A stretch of 64,000 nt of DNA from Pseudomonas hydrolytica (GTDB lineage: Bacteria > Pseudomonadota > Gammaproteobacteria > Pseudomonadales > Pseudomonadaceae): assembly GCF_021495345.1 (NCBI RefSeq), contig NZ_CP099397.1, forward strand, positions 1,674,001 through 1,738,000. Direction: 5' to 3'. The translations under genes were made by a program, and so were the position numbers. The notes beneath the pieces are model-generated. The model searched no databases. It was not told where the DNA came from and saw nothing but the letters and a program-made list of their open reading frames with translations. Below, piece by piece: positions 17,154 to 25,112 of this stretch; within the stretch, counting starts at the first letter, position 1, and each line of letters opens with the position of its first letter.

Positions 17154-18794
17154 ATGACCCTGCAACTGCCTCTGCAACGTTTCAACCACTGGCTGGACCG
17201 GCAGCCCGATGCAGTCTGGCTGCGCCAGCCGGTGGCGGGCGTCTGGCACGACTTCACCTGGCGTCAGGTCGACGAGCAGGCCCGTCGTCTGGCCAGTGCG
17301 CTGCTGGCGTTGGGCTGCGTGCCCGGCGAGCGGGTCGCGCTGCTGGCGAAGAACTGCGCCGAATGGTTCATCAGCGACCTGGCCATCCAGCATGCCGGGC
17401 TGGTCAGCGTGCCGCTGTATCCGCTGCAGGCTCCCGAGCAGATCGCCTATGTGCTGGAACATGCCGGCTGCAAGCTGATTCTGGTGGGCAAGCTGGACGA
17501 GCCGGACAAGCTGGCAGGGGGAATCGCGGCGCATATCCCCCGCATCGCCATGCCATACCCGACCATGCCTGCCGAGCACCAGTGGCACGCGCTGCTGGCC
17601 GCTCACGAGCCGCTGCAGGGCACCCGCTCGCAGCGCGGCGAAGATCTGCTGTCGATCCTCTATACCTCCGGCACCACCGGGCAACCCAAGGGCGTGATGC
17701 TCTCGGCCCATGCCATGGCCTTCTCCGCGGCGAACGCCACGGCAGAGATGCGCATGACGCCGCAGGATCAGTTCTTCTCCTATCTGCCGCTATCGCATGC
17801 CGCCGAGCGTTTTCTGGTGGAGTTCAACAGCCTCTACTGCGGAGCGCCGGTGGCCTTCGTCGAGTCGCTGGAGACCTTCGCCAGCGATCTGCGCCAGGTG
17901 CGGCCCACCGTGTTCTTCTCCGTGCCGCGGCTGTGGACGCGCTTTCAGCAGGGCGTGCTGGAGAAACTGCCGGCGCAACGGCTCGAGCGCCTCCTGCGCA
18001 TCCCGGTGCTCGGTCGCCTGGTGGCGCGCAAGGTGCGGGCCGGGCTGGGGCTGGATCGCGCGCGCATTCTGGTCTCCGGCGCGGCGGCGATTTCCACCGG
18101 GCTGCTGGAGTGGTATCGACGTCTGGGCATGACCCTCTGCGAGGGCTACGGCATGACCGAGCATTTCGCCTACGGCTGTTTCAACCGTCCGGGGCAGGTG
18201 CGCTTCGGCACCGTGGGCCGGCCGATGCCGCACCTGCAGCTACGCATCGATGACAGCGGCGAGATTCTGCTGCGCAGCGAGACGCTGATGCAGGGCTATT
18301 ACCGCGAGCCGGAAAAGACCGCCGAAACGCTCAAGGATGGCTGGCTGCACACCGGCGATCGCGGTCAGCTGGACGAGGCGGGCTATCTGCGCATCACCGG
18401 ACGGGTCAAGGACATCTTCAAGACCAGCAAGGGCAAGTACGTGGCGCCGGCGCCCATCGAGGGCGAGATCGCCAAGAACCACTGGGTCGAGCAGGTATGC
18501 CTGATGGGCAGCAATCTGGATCAGCCGCTGGCGCTGATCGAACTGTCACCCGCGGCCCGCCAGCAACCCCGGGAAGCCGTGAGCGAGGCGCTGCAGCAAC
18601 ATCTGCAGGCACTCAACCAGCGCCTGGCGGTGCATGAGCGCATCAGTCACTTCATCCTGGTGCGCGAGGCCTGGACGGTGGACAACGGCTGCATGACGCC
18701 GACCATGAAGATTCGTCGCAACGTTCTCGAGGCGCACTATGCCGAGGCCATTGCCAGCCTGTCGGCGAGCGACGCCATCGTCTGGGAGCGTTGA
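17154..18794 (+). CDS. AMP-dependent long-chain acyl-CoA synthetase
   Basis: This 546-residue adenylate-forming enzyme activates a fatty acid to its CoA thioester with ATP. The P-loop is SILYTSGTTGQPKGVM. GYGMTEHFAYG is the A5 motif. LHTGDRGQLDEAGYLRITGRVKD contains the A7 and A8 elements, and KTSKGKYVAPAPIEG is typical of the FadD15/long-chain eukaryote-like branch. The Lys near the end (PTMKIRRNVLE) is the adenylation-step residue. It follows the acyl-CoA dehydrogenase by about 100 bases and probably supplies its substrate. Chain length cannot be read. Confidence 0.92.
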   Translation: MTLQLPLQRFNHWLDRQPDAVWLRQPVAGVWHDFTWRQVDEQARRLASALLALGCVPGERVALLAKNCAEWFISDLAIQHAGLVSVPLYPLQAPEQIAYVLEHAGCKLILVGKLDEPDKLAGGIAAHIPRIAMPYPTMPAEHQWHALLAAHEPLQGTRSQRGEDLLSILYTSGTTGQPKGVMLSAHAMAFSAANATAEMRMTPQDQFFSYLPLSHAAERFLVEFNSLYCGAPVAFVESLETFASDLRQVRPTVFFSVPRLWTRFQQGVLEKLPAQRLERLLRIPVLGRLVARKVRAGLGLDRARILVSGAAAISTGLLEWYRRLGMTLCEGYGMTEHFAYGCFNRPGQVRFGTVGRPMPHLQLRIDDSGEILLRSETLMQGYYREPEKTAETLKDGWLHTGDRGQLDEAGYLRITGRVKDIFKTSKGKYVAPAPIEGEIAKNHWVEQVCLMGSNLDQPLALIELSPAARQQPREAVSEALQQHLQALNQRLAVHERISHFILVREAWTVDNGCMTPTMKIRRNVLEAHYAEAIASLSASDAIVWER

Positions 18795-18814
18795 CCCTTG
18801 GCCCTGATGGATTA

Positions 18815-18834
18815 CCGGATTGCATCCGGGCTAC
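18815..18834. repeat. Extragenic palindromic repeat, family B
   Basis: CCGGATTGCATCCGGG with a CTAC tail. Related copies lie at 33309-33327 and, inverted, at 61596-61617. All three are between genes. The short stem could also act as an mRNA 3' stabiliser for the acyl-CoA synthetase message. Confidence 0.6.
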
Positions 18835-18940
18835 GCCGGGGTTTCACCTTTCTACTTCCTCGCCCCGCTTTTGGGGAGAGGGTTGGGCAGAGGGGCTGCG
18901 GCCTCCCGCCCGATACCACATCATCTGATCGGGAGTCGCC

Positions 18941-20122
18941 ATGACCGGCCCACTGTCTTCGCTGAAAGTACTCGATTTCTCCACCCTGCTGCCCGGGCCG
19001 TTCGCCTCGCTGCTGCTGGCCGACATGGGCGCCGAGGTGCTGCGTGTGGAATCGCCCACGCGCATGGACCTGGTACGCGTGCTGCCACCGCACGACGGCA
19101 GCACCTCCACCAGCCACGCCTATCTCAATCGCAACAAGCGCAGCATTGCCCTGGATCTCAAGCGCCCCGAGGCGGTGGAGGTGGTGAAGAAGCTGGTGGC
19201 CGAGTACGACATCGTGCTGGAGCAGTTCCGCCCCGGGGTGATGGACAAGCTGGGCGTCGGCTACGAGGCGCTCAAGGCGATCAACCCGCGGCTGATCTAC
19301 GTGTCGATCACCGGCTACGGCCAGACCGGGCCGTACCGGGATCGCGCCGGGCATGACATCAACTACCTGGCACTGGCTGGCATCGCCAGCTACACCGGCC
19401 GTCGCGACAGCGGCCCGCTGCCGCTGGGCGTGCAGCTGGCAGATATCGCCGGCGGTTCCCTGCATGGAGTGATCGGCCTGCTCGCCGCGGTGGTGCAGCG
19501 CCAGGTCACTGGCCAAGGCCAGCAGGTGGACGTGAGCATGACCGACTGCGCCTTCAGCCTGCACGGTATGGCCGGCGCCGGCTATCTCGGTGCCGGCGTG
19601 GAGCCGGAGATGGAGAATCAGGCGCTCAATGGCGGCAGCTTCTACGACTATTACCGCACCCGTGACGGTCGCTGGTTCTCGGTGGGCAGCCTGGAGCCGC
19701 AGTTCATGCAGCCGTTCTGCCAGGCGCTGGGGCGGCCCGAACTGGCGGCGCGCGGCCTGTCGCCGAAGCCGGAAGATCAGCGAGCGCTCAAGCGCGAGAT
19801 CGAAATCGAGTTCGAGAAGCGCGATTTCGCCGACTGGCGCGAGCGTTTCGCTGCCCTGGACGCCTGCGTCGAGCCCATGCTGCCGCTGTCCGAGGCGCTC
19901 GAACACCCGCAGATCAAGGCGCGTGCTCTGGTCGCCGAGGTGCCGCGCGAGGGTTTGCCGGCGCAGCCGCAACTGGCCTGCCCGCTGAAGTTCTCGCACG
20001 GGCTGCCGGCACCCCGGCATGTCGGGGCGGCGTTGGGCGCTCATACCGCGCAGGTGCTGGCCGAGCTGGGCTATGACGCCGAACAGATCGCGACATTGCG
20101 CGCGGCCGGAGCGCTTGGCTGA
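18941..20122 (+). CDS. CaiB/BaiF family enzyme, probable alpha-methylacyl-CoA racemase
   Basis: This 393-residue protein belongs to the class III CoA-transferase fold. AGHDINYLALAG (H138, D139) and GVQLADIAGG (D168) match the catalytic His and Asp of alpha-methylacyl-CoA racemase; the 30-residue gap equals that between His126 and Asp156 of the mycobacterial enzyme. Formyl-CoA-transferase-type members lack this His. This points to epimerisation of 2-methyl-branched acyl-CoA, not CoA transfer. The adjacent dehydrogenase and ligase fit a branched-chain fatty acid route. A CGGGAG Shine-Dalgarno precedes the ATG. The assignment rests on two motifs, so a CoA-transferase remains possible. Confidence 0.8.
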   Translation: MTGPLSSLKVLDFSTLLPGPFASLLLADMGAEVLRVESPTRMDLVRVLPPHDGSTSTSHAYLNRNKRSIALDLKRPEAVEVVKKLVAEYDIVLEQFRPGVMDKLGVGYEALKAINPRLIYVSITGYGQTGPYRDRAGHDINYLALAGIASYTGRRDSGPLPLGVQLADIAGGSLHGVIGLLAAVVQRQVTGQGQQVDVSMTDCAFSLHGMAGAGYLGAGVEPEMENQALNGGSFYDYYRTRDGRWFSVGSLEPQFMQPFCQALGRPELAARGLSPKPEDQRALKREIEIEFEKRDFADWRERFAALDACVEPMLPLSEALEHPQIKARALVAEVPREGLPAQPQLACPLKFSHGLPAPRHVGAALGAHTAQVLAELGYDAEQIATLRAAGALG

Positions 20123-20196
20123 TCGGGCAGTCACTGGCGCCACGCAGTCTCAGGCGTTAGCCTGCAGGGCCAAATGACTGGTGCAAGGATCGCCCG

Positions 20197-20508
20197 ATGC
20201 TGGAAGCCCTGTTTTCGTTGCTGGTAGCGCTGCTGGAACTGCTGGCCGGCGCCCTGACCGCCCTGATCAATCTGCTGACCGGCGCGGCGGCAGGTGCCGG
20301 TGCGGCGCTGGGGCTCGGTGAGGCGCTGTTGTTGCTGGCAGTGGTGCTGATCGAACTGCTGCTCTGGCTGGTGCTGACGTTGTTCGAATGGGTGCGGGCA
20401 CTGCTGAGTCGGCGCCGGCCGCGTGCCGTGCCCAGACCTCGCCTGTGGCGCCCGAGGCCGCGTCCGGCGCAGGTCTTGAAGGGCAAACAAGACGCGGCGG
20501 GGGACTGA
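20197..20508 (+). CDS. Small hydrophobic protein of unknown function
   Basis: The 103-residue protein has a long Leu/Ala-rich hydrophobic stretch at about residues 1-66, enough for two membrane helices separated by GAAAGAGAALG. A strongly basic tail follows (SRRRPRAVPRPRLWRPRPRP). By the positive-inside rule the tail should be cytoplasmic. No family is recognised. AAGGAT at about 20185-20190 is a usable Shine-Dalgarno. It ends 3 bases before the next gene, so the two are probably co-transcribed. Confidence 0.6.
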   Translation: MLEALFSLLVALLELLAGALTALINLLTGAAAGAGAALGLGEALLLLAVVLIELLLWLVLTLFEWVRALLSRRRPRAVPRPRLWRPRPRPAQVLKGKQDAAGD

Positions 20509-20511
20509 GCC

Positions 20512-20889
20512 ATGCGCCACTTTGCATTGCTACTTCTAGGTCTCTGCATGGCGATCAGCGCCGCTGAGTCCGAGGATCCCTGTCAGCAAGGCAGCGCCAT
20601 GGCTGCCAACCTCTGTCACGGGCCCGCGTGGCAGGCGGCGGAAGACGAGCTGCAGCGCAGCTATGACCGTCTGCTGAGCCATTTCAAGGAATACGAGCCG
20701 GAGCTGGTGGTGGAGCTGCGCGACGCCCAGCGGAGCTGGATTCGCCAGCGTGAGCAGAGCTGCAGCCTGTATGCGCGCAGCCGCGTGCAGGGTTCACCCT
20801 GGACCGGTTTCTGGGCTGCGCAGTGCATGGCCGAGCAGGCGCGAGCCCGCGCGGCCTGGTTGAAGTCGATGCTGGAGGATGAATTCTGA
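20512..20889 (+). CDS. LprI/DUF1311 family secreted protein
   Basis: This 125-residue protein starts with a Sec signal (MRHFALLLLGLCMAISA). The mature part resembles the LprI N-terminal/DUF1311 family: ELQRSYDRLLSHF, then LRDAQRSWIRQREQSCSLYA, and a Cys-containing end (WAAQCMAEQARARAAWL). Four mature Cys residues likely form disulphides. Some family members inhibit lysozyme, but most are uncharacterised. It follows the small hydrophobic gene by 3 bases. Confidence 0.8.
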   Translation: MRHFALLLLGLCMAISAAESEDPCQQGSAMAANLCHGPAWQAAEDELQRSYDRLLSHFKEYEPELVVELRDAQRSWIRQREQSCSLYARSRVQGSPWTGFWAAQCMAEQARARAAWLKSMLEDEF

Positions 20890-20915
20890 GCGCTGCCTCG
20901 CTCGCAGCCTGCGAC

Positions 20916-20988
20916 GTAGGGTGCGCCATGCGCACCAGGGGGCCAGGCGGCCTTGACGGTAACAGCCGGTGCGCGCGGCGCACCCTAC
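20916..20988. repeat. Extragenic palindromic repeat doublet, family A
   Basis: A copy starting GTAGGGTGCGCC (20916-20936) faces an inverted copy ending GGCGCACCCTAC (20968-20988), separated by 31 bases. The pair forms a BIME-like structure between convergent genes and could terminate or stabilise both transcripts. Confidence 0.75.
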
Positions 20989-21010
20989 GGCCGTGCCGGG
21001 ATACTCAGGG

Positions 21011-21505
21011 CTATTCCACCCGCTGCTGACCGGTGAACTGCAGCGTTACCTTGCAGCGGCGGCAGTAGTAGCGTTGGCCCTTGGCCACCTTCGCGTGGCG
21101 TTGGGCCGAGAAGGGGAATTCGCCCTCGGGGCAACTGCAGCGGTAGATGAAGCGGCTGACCTTGCGTCGCTGCACTTCATAGTTGTGACAGCGCTGCGGC
21201 GCCAGCTCGTAGACGCCGCGCATGATCAGTTGCCACTCCTCGCCATGCGGCTGGATGCGCGGGCCAAACAGCTGATGGGCGACCATGTGCGCCACTTCGT
21301 GGGGCACCGTCTGGCGCAGGAAGTCCTCGCGGTTTTCCCGATACAGCTGCAGGTTGAAGCGCAGCTTGTTTTCCGTCAGGTGGGCGACGCCGGCCTTCTG
21401 TCCGCGCAGCTTGAAACTCACTTCCGGGCGAGCAAAGCGTTGCTTGAAGAAGGCTTCGGCCAGCTGGTAGCAGGCCTCGACACGGGCGTGGAGCTGTTCG
21501 GGCAT
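21011..21505 (-). CDS. SprT-family zinc metalloprotease-like protein
   Basis: The 164-residue protein contains the zinc motif HEVAHMVAHQLFG and a downstream His in PHGEEWQ that may complete the site, as in SprT/SPRTN. The C-terminus has two CxC/CxxC pairs (YRCSCPEG and YYCRRCK), a zinc ribbon typical of bacterial SprT. Eukaryotic relatives cleave DNA-protein crosslinks; the bacterial role is unproven. The gene is monocistronic and its 3' end abuts the family A repeat doublet. Confidence 0.92.
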   Translation of the reverse strand: MPEQLHARVEACYQLAEAFFKQRFARPEVSFKLRGQKAGVAHLTENKLRFNLQLYRENREDFLRQTVPHEVAHMVAHQLFGPRIQPHGEEWQLIMRGVYELAPQRCHNYEVQRRKVSRFIYRCSCPEGEFPFSAQRHAKVAKGQRYYCRRCKVTLQFTGQQRVE

Positions 21506-21566
21506 GGCGCACTGCGGTGAAGGGCGGACGCGCGATTATGCCGCAAGCAGCCCGCCTGCGCAGGTA

Positions 21567-22229
21567 TCACTCGTCTCCTGGCGGCTGCATGCGCTCCTGC
21601 TGCGTGCCGCGGCTCTGGTCCTGATCGACCGTTCGCTGGTAGTCCGGCTGGAGCGTGTAGGACCAGAACAGGATCATGCTGACCAGGATGGTGACCAGCA
21701 CCAGCAGCGCCACACCCGCCATGGAGGAGGCATAGAGAAAGCTCTGCTGGTTATCGATGCGCATGAAGCGCGGCAGCCCCACATAGAGCAGGAAGCTGGC
21801 GTGAGCGCAGGCGCCCAGCAGCACCAGGATGGCCAGCCAACGCGTCGGGTACAGCGCAGCGAGACCGGCAATGAAGAAGGGTGTGCAGGTGTAGGCGATG
21901 AAGCCGATGCACTGGTTGAAGGTCGGCCTGGCCTCGAAGGTTCGCGACATGTAGCGCAGGACGTAACCCATGATGACCACGCCGATCAGGATCGTCAGGT
22001 ACAGCAGCGCACTCAGTTGCAGTGCGCTGACCAAATCCAGACGAACCCGCTCCCGGTCCACCAGGCTCCAGCCGACCCAGTGGGTGCCGATGAACAGGCA
22101 CAGCGCCGGAAGCAGGCTGAACAGCAGCAGATAGGGCAGGTAGTTCGCGCTGTTGCGCTCCTCGTCCTGGCGAATGGCCGTCCAGGCCCGGTCTGGGCGT
22201 GTGAGAAGGGTATAAAGGTTCGCATACAT
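21567..22229 (-). CDS. Yip1-family membrane protein (copy 1)
   Basis: The 220-residue protein begins MYANLYTLLTRPDRAWTAIRQDE, an N-terminal amphipathic segment typical of bacterial Yip1 proteins. At least five hydrophobic helices follow (about residues 30-48, 68-90, 108-130, 135-152 and 170-192). The hydrophilic tail includes the QSRGTQQERMQPP end. The next gene upstream encodes a clear paralogue of similar layout. Bacterial Yip1 function is unknown. A GACTGCC/GGCAGTC inverted repeat lies 17 bases upstream of the start. Confidence 0.85.
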   Translation of the reverse strand: MYANLYTLLTRPDRAWTAIRQDEERNSANYLPYLLLFSLLPALCLFIGTHWVGWSLVDRERVRLDLVSALQLSALLYLTILIGVVIMGYVLRYMSRTFEARPTFNQCIGFIAYTCTPFFIAGLAALYPTRWLAILVLLGACAHASFLLYVGLPRFMRIDNQQSFLYASSMAGVALLVLVTILVSMILFWSYTLQPDYQRTVDQDQSRGTQQERMQPPGDE

Positions 22230-22245
22230 GGGAACACCGCCTGCT

Positions 22246-22271
22246 GACTGCCTATAAATTTTCGGGCAGTC
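22246..22271. promoter_or_regulatory. Inverted repeat before Yip1 copy 1
   Basis: GACTGCC (22246-22252) and GGCAGTC (22265-22271) flank a 12-base AT-rich spacer. The position just upstream of the start codon suits an operator or a 5'-leader hairpin over the -10 region. No regulator is identified. Confidence 0.35.
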
Positions 22272-22322
22272 ATTCGGCCGGTAGGTTCAATGCAAATCTT
22301 CAATCAGCGAGCCGCCATGAAA

Positions 22323-22344
22323 AAGGCCGCCCGAAGGCGGCCTT
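22323..22344 (-). terminator. Rho-independent terminator of Yip1 copy 2
   Basis: A 9-bp stem AAGGCCGCC/GGCGGCCTT (22323-22331 with 22336-22344) closes a 4-base CGAA loop. On the minus strand it is followed by a U-run. It separates the two Yip1 paralogue genes into independent transcripts. Confidence 0.85.
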
Positions 22345-22368
22345 GAGGTTCAGCGAGTCGAACGAGGC

Positions 22369-22968
22369 TCAGCTGGTGTAAACGGGGCCGATGCCAAGCC
22401 CCCAGAGAATCACCGAGCTGGCGATCATCGCCACCAGCACCACCAGGCCTACCGCCAGCACCGAGCTGGAGAACATGAACCCTTCGTCCTCGGGAATGTT
22501 CATGAAGGTCGGTATGCCGACGTAAAGCAGGTAAACCGTGTAGCAGATGGCTACCGTGCCGACCACCATGCCCAGCCACAAGTGCGGGTAGAGGGCTGCC
22601 AGGCCGCCGATGAACAGCGGGGTAGCGGTATAGGCTGCGAACACGACGCACTGGGTGAAGGTGGGATTGGCGTCATAGGTGCGCGCCATCCAGTGGATGA
22701 AGGCGCCCATCACCGCCACACCGGCGAGCATCGCCAGATAGGACATGATGGTCATCACCATCGCACTGCCTTCGGTAAGCATCACGGGTGCTCGGTCACC
22801 GATGGCCCAACCAACCTGGGTCGTGCCGATATAGGCCGAAACGGCGGGGATAGCCGCGAGAATCAGCACATGGGTCAGGTACATGTGGCTGATGGTTTCT
22901 TCCTCGCCACGGATTTCTTGCCATTCTTGGTCGGGATGGGTGAAGAGCCCCCAAACGTGGTGGATCAT
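22369..22968 (-). CDS. Yip1-family membrane protein (copy 2)
   Basis: This 199-residue paralogue begins MIHHVWGLFTHPDQEWQEIRGEEE. It shares with copy 1 the motif order RPDxxW/HPDQEW, Gly-Thr-x-x-Val-Gly-Trp, MxRTxxAxPTFxQC, FxAYTxTPxFIxGLAALYPxxW and YLLYVGxPxFM. It has about five membrane helices and lacks the long C-terminal tail of copy 1. I start at 22968 because GAGGAGG lies 8 bases upstream; the GTG three codons earlier touches that Shine-Dalgarno. A terminator follows. The pair looks like an old tandem duplication. Confidence 0.88.
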   Translation of the reverse strand: MIHHVWGLFTHPDQEWQEIRGEEETISHMYLTHVLILAAIPAVSAYIGTTQVGWAIGDRAPVMLTEGSAMVMTIMSYLAMLAGVAVMGAFIHWMARTYDANPTFTQCVVFAAYTATPLFIGGLAALYPHLWLGMVVGTVAICYTVYLLYVGIPTFMNIPEDEGFMFSSSVLAVGLVVLVAMIASSVILWGLGIGPVYTS

Positions 22969-23134
22969 GCCAGACACCTCCTCTTTTTATGACGATCGCC
23001 CCCCAGCGGACGCCCGGCGCGCATGTACAGCGCCACCGGGTGCCAGGCCGAACCTATGCGACCGTATGTCGCAGTATAGGCAGCGGCTGGAGGGCGCGTG
23101 ATGTCTGGCTTTAGAGCAAATCGCTCTCTGCAGA

Positions 23135-23728
23135 TCAGTTGTAATAGCGCTCTAGAATTTCCATCGCCTTGTTGATCGACTGCAGCCGCTCTGTGCTGCC
23201 GCCTCGGTCGGGATGGTGCTGGCTGACCAGTTGTCGGTAGCGGTGCTTGATACGTGCCAGGTCCAGTGGCGCCTGCTCGTCGAGTTCGAACAGGCCCAGG
23301 GCCGCCTGCTTCTCCTCGCCGCCCTGCATGCGGGTCCAGAAGCTGGCCAGCAGGCGCTCGACATCGCGCTCGTCGGTGTCGCGCAGGTTGTCCATGTCCA
23401 GGTAGTAGTCGCGCAGCCCGTCGCGCTCGCTGAGCGCTGCGCTGCCGGTCTGGTACGGCAGCAGCTGGATGCACAGCGGGCTGATCTGCAGCAGGTGGCT
23501 GCCGTCCTGCCAGAGCCGCTCACGCAGCCGGTACAGGGCGTTGAACAGCAGGAAGTGGGTGCGAAACAGCACCAGCTTGTCGGTCAGCGGCAGGTTGGGG
23601 ATATGGCCGCTATGGCGCTGTTTGAGCTGCTGGATCAGCTGGTACTCGGCCACCCCCTCGGGCGCGGCCAGAAGCAGCTCCAGCACCTGGTCGCAGAGGT
23701 CGGCGGCGGGGTCTAGGTCGTCATTCAT
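23135..23728 (-). CDS. DnaJ-related protein with C-terminal J domain
   Basis: The 197-residue protein ends in a J-domain (residues about 150-197) with the HPD signature in QLVSQHHPDRGG. The N-terminal 140 residues resemble the DNAJ-related family (DnaJ_N-like), with FRTHFLLFNALYRLRERLW. It would stimulate DnaK ATPase for unknown clients. The unusual feature is the J-domain at the C-terminus rather than the start. The gene is divergent from ttcA across 100 bases. Confidence 0.85.
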   Translation of the reverse strand: MNDDLDPAADLCDQVLELLLAAPEGVAEYQLIQQLKQRHSGHIPNLPLTDKLVLFRTHFLLFNALYRLRERLWQDGSHLLQISPLCIQLLPYQTGSAALSERDGLRDYYLDMDNLRDTDERDVERLLASFWTRMQGGEEKQAALGLFELDEQAPLDLARIKHRYRQLVSQHHPDRGGSTERLQSINKAMEILERYYN

Positions 23729-23828
23729 CGGCCGAGCCTAGCATTTCGCCGCCGGTGGGGTAGGGCGAGGGCGGCTTTCTGCGTAAAATGTCGCGCTTTC
23801 GTTCCCACCCCTCGGATCTCGACGCACC

Positions 23829-24653
23829 ATGGGCACCCTTTCGGTCAACCAGAACAAACTGCAGAAGCGCATTCGCCGCCTGGCCGGCGAAGCCATCACC
23901 GACTTCAACATGATCGAGGATGGCGACAAGGTGATGGTCTGCCTGTCCGGCGGCAAGGACAGCTACACCATGCTCGACGTGCTGCTGTACCTGCAGAAGG
24001 TGGCGCCGATCAAGTTCGAGATCGTCGCGGTGAACATGGACCAGAAGCAGCCCGGCTTCCCCGAGCACGTGCTGCCGGCTTACCTGGAGTCCATCGGCGT
24101 TGCGTACCACATCATCGAGAAGGACACCTACTCGGTGGTCAAGGAGAAGATTCCCGAGGGCAAGACCACCTGCTCGCTGTGCTCGCGCCTGCGTCGCGGC
24201 ACCCTGTATACCTACGCCGACGAGATCGGCGCGACCAAGATGGCGCTGGGTCACCACCGTGACGACATCCTGGAAACCTTCTTCCTCAACATGTTCTACG
24301 GCGGCACGCTCAAGGCCATGCCGCCCAAGCTGCTGTCGGACGATGGCCGCAACGTGGTGATCCGCCCGCTGGCCTACTGCGCCGAGGCCGACATCGAGGC
24401 CTACAGCCAGCTCAAGGAATTCCCCATCATCCCGTGCAACCTGTGCGGTTCGCAGGAGAATCTGCAGCGCCAGGTGGTCAAGGAGATGCTGCAGGAGTGG
24501 GAGCGCAAGAGCCCGGGCCGCGTCGAGATCATGTTCCGCGCCCTGCAGAACGTGCACCCCTCGCAACTGGCCGACCGCAACCTGTTCGATTTCAAGAGCC
24601 TGAAGATCGACGACAGCGCCACGCCGCGCTTTCTCGATGTGATGAGTCTGTAA
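23829..24653 (+). CDS. ttcA: TtcA, tRNA 2-thiocytidine(32) synthetase
   Basis: This 274-residue enzyme thiolates cytidine 32 of certain tRNAs, using ATP and an iron-sulphur cluster. [12 protein letters not shown] is the PP-loop. Cysteines in [10 protein letters not shown] and CNLCGSQEN ligate the cluster. The length and [21 protein letters not shown] segment agree with TtcA. The ATG at 23829 opens [17 protein letters not shown], as in known family members. A GC-rich hairpin at 24669-24687 follows, without a U-run. The aromatic leader region starts 65 bases downstream. Confidence 0.96.
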   Translation: MGTLSVNQNKLQKRIRRLAGEAITDFNMIEDGDKVMVCLSGGKDSYTMLDVLLYLQKVAPIKFEIVAVNMDQKQPGFPEHVLPAYLESIGVAYHIIEKDTYSVVKEKIPEGKTTCSLCSRLRRGTLYTYADEIGATKMALGHHRDDILETFFLNMFYGGTLKAMPPKLLSDDGRNVVIRPLAYCAEADIEAYSQLKEFPIIPCNLCGSQENLQRQVVKEMLQEWERKSPGRVEIMFRALQNVHPSQLADRNLFDFKSLKIDDSATPRFLDVMSL

Positions 24654-24718
24654 CCAACCGCCTGCTTGCCAGGCCGCAAAGGCCTGGAGTATGGTTCGGC
24701 CATTGTTTGGAGAATTGC

Positions 24719-24850
24719 ATGTCCGTCAGCCTCAACCTCCTGTCCTCGCTGCAAGCCGGTGCCACGCGCGCCGCGCTGGTGCGTGCGCAGTCGGTCGCGG
24801 CCGCGGCGTATTACTTCTTTGGGTATTGGTTTAGCCGCAGGCGCGCCTGA
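24719..24850 (+). CDS. Aromatic-rich leader peptide 1 (43 aa)
   Basis: This short frame has a GGAG Shine-Dalgarno 6 bases before its ATG. It encodes a plain N-terminus and then YYFFGYWF at residues 31-38, seven aromatic residues out of eight, and ends SRRRA. Fifty-two bases after its stop stands a 15-bp terminator. The next real gene is a DAHP synthase. Aromatic codon clusters just before a terminator are the hallmark of ribosome-mediated attenuation: scarcity of Phe-, Tyr- or Trp-tRNA would stall the ribosome and favour read-through. The peptide itself probably has no other role. Confidence 0.75.
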   Translation: MSVSLNLLSSLQAGATRAALVRAQSVAAAAYYFFGYWFSRRRA

Positions 24851-24902
24851 TACCCCACAGGCGGCCTGAGACAGCAGGGTCGCCACCAGAGACGTTTTCC
24901 AG

Positions 24903-24943
24903 AAAACCCCCGGTCGGCAACCCGACCGGGGGTTTTGTTTTTT
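24903..24943 (+). terminator. Strong intrinsic terminator, probable attenuator
   Basis: A perfect 15-bp stem (24903-24917 with 24922-24936) closes a 4-base loop and runs into TTTTGTTTTTT. A GTTTTC-CA-GAAAAC hairpin (24894-24907) overlaps its 5' arm and could be part of the competing fold. It lies between leader peptide 1 and leader peptide 2, about 170 bases before the DAHP synthase start. It could alternatively be a simple ttcA terminator. Confidence 0.9.
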
Positions 24944-24978
24944 CCGGCCGAAAACGGCCATAGATCGAGGACTTGCAG

Positions 24979-25068
24979 ATGAACCGTTATTACCGCAACT
25001 ACCGCTACGACTGGCGATTTAGCGGCGTCACCACCGCCCTGACACCTTTGCAACGAACACTCAGTTAG
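24979..25068 (+). CDS. Aromatic-rich leader peptide 2 (29 aa)
   Basis: The frame begins MNRYYRNYRYDWRF: four Tyr, one Trp and one Phe within residues 4-14. The rest (SGVTTALTPLQRTLS) is ordinary. GAGGA lies about 8 bases upstream of the ATG. It ends 44 bases before the DAHP synthase start. A CGCGGT/ACCGCG hairpin (25075-25090) sits between its stop and the synthase Shine-Dalgarno. The Tyr density suggests a second sensing layer, possibly controlling translation rather than termination since no U-run follows. It could also be a chance frame, but composition and position argue otherwise. Confidence 0.6.
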   Translation: MNRYYRNYRYDWRFSGVTTALTPLQRTLS

Positions 25069-25112
25069 CGCCGCCGCGGTATCGACCGCGCCGGCCAAGG
25101 AATCGCCAGATC

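Noticed and set aside
23102..23134. AGAGC/GCTCT hairpin as terminator of the DnaJ-related gene
   Set aside because: The stem is only five pairs and lacks a U-run on the minus strand, too weak to report as a feature.
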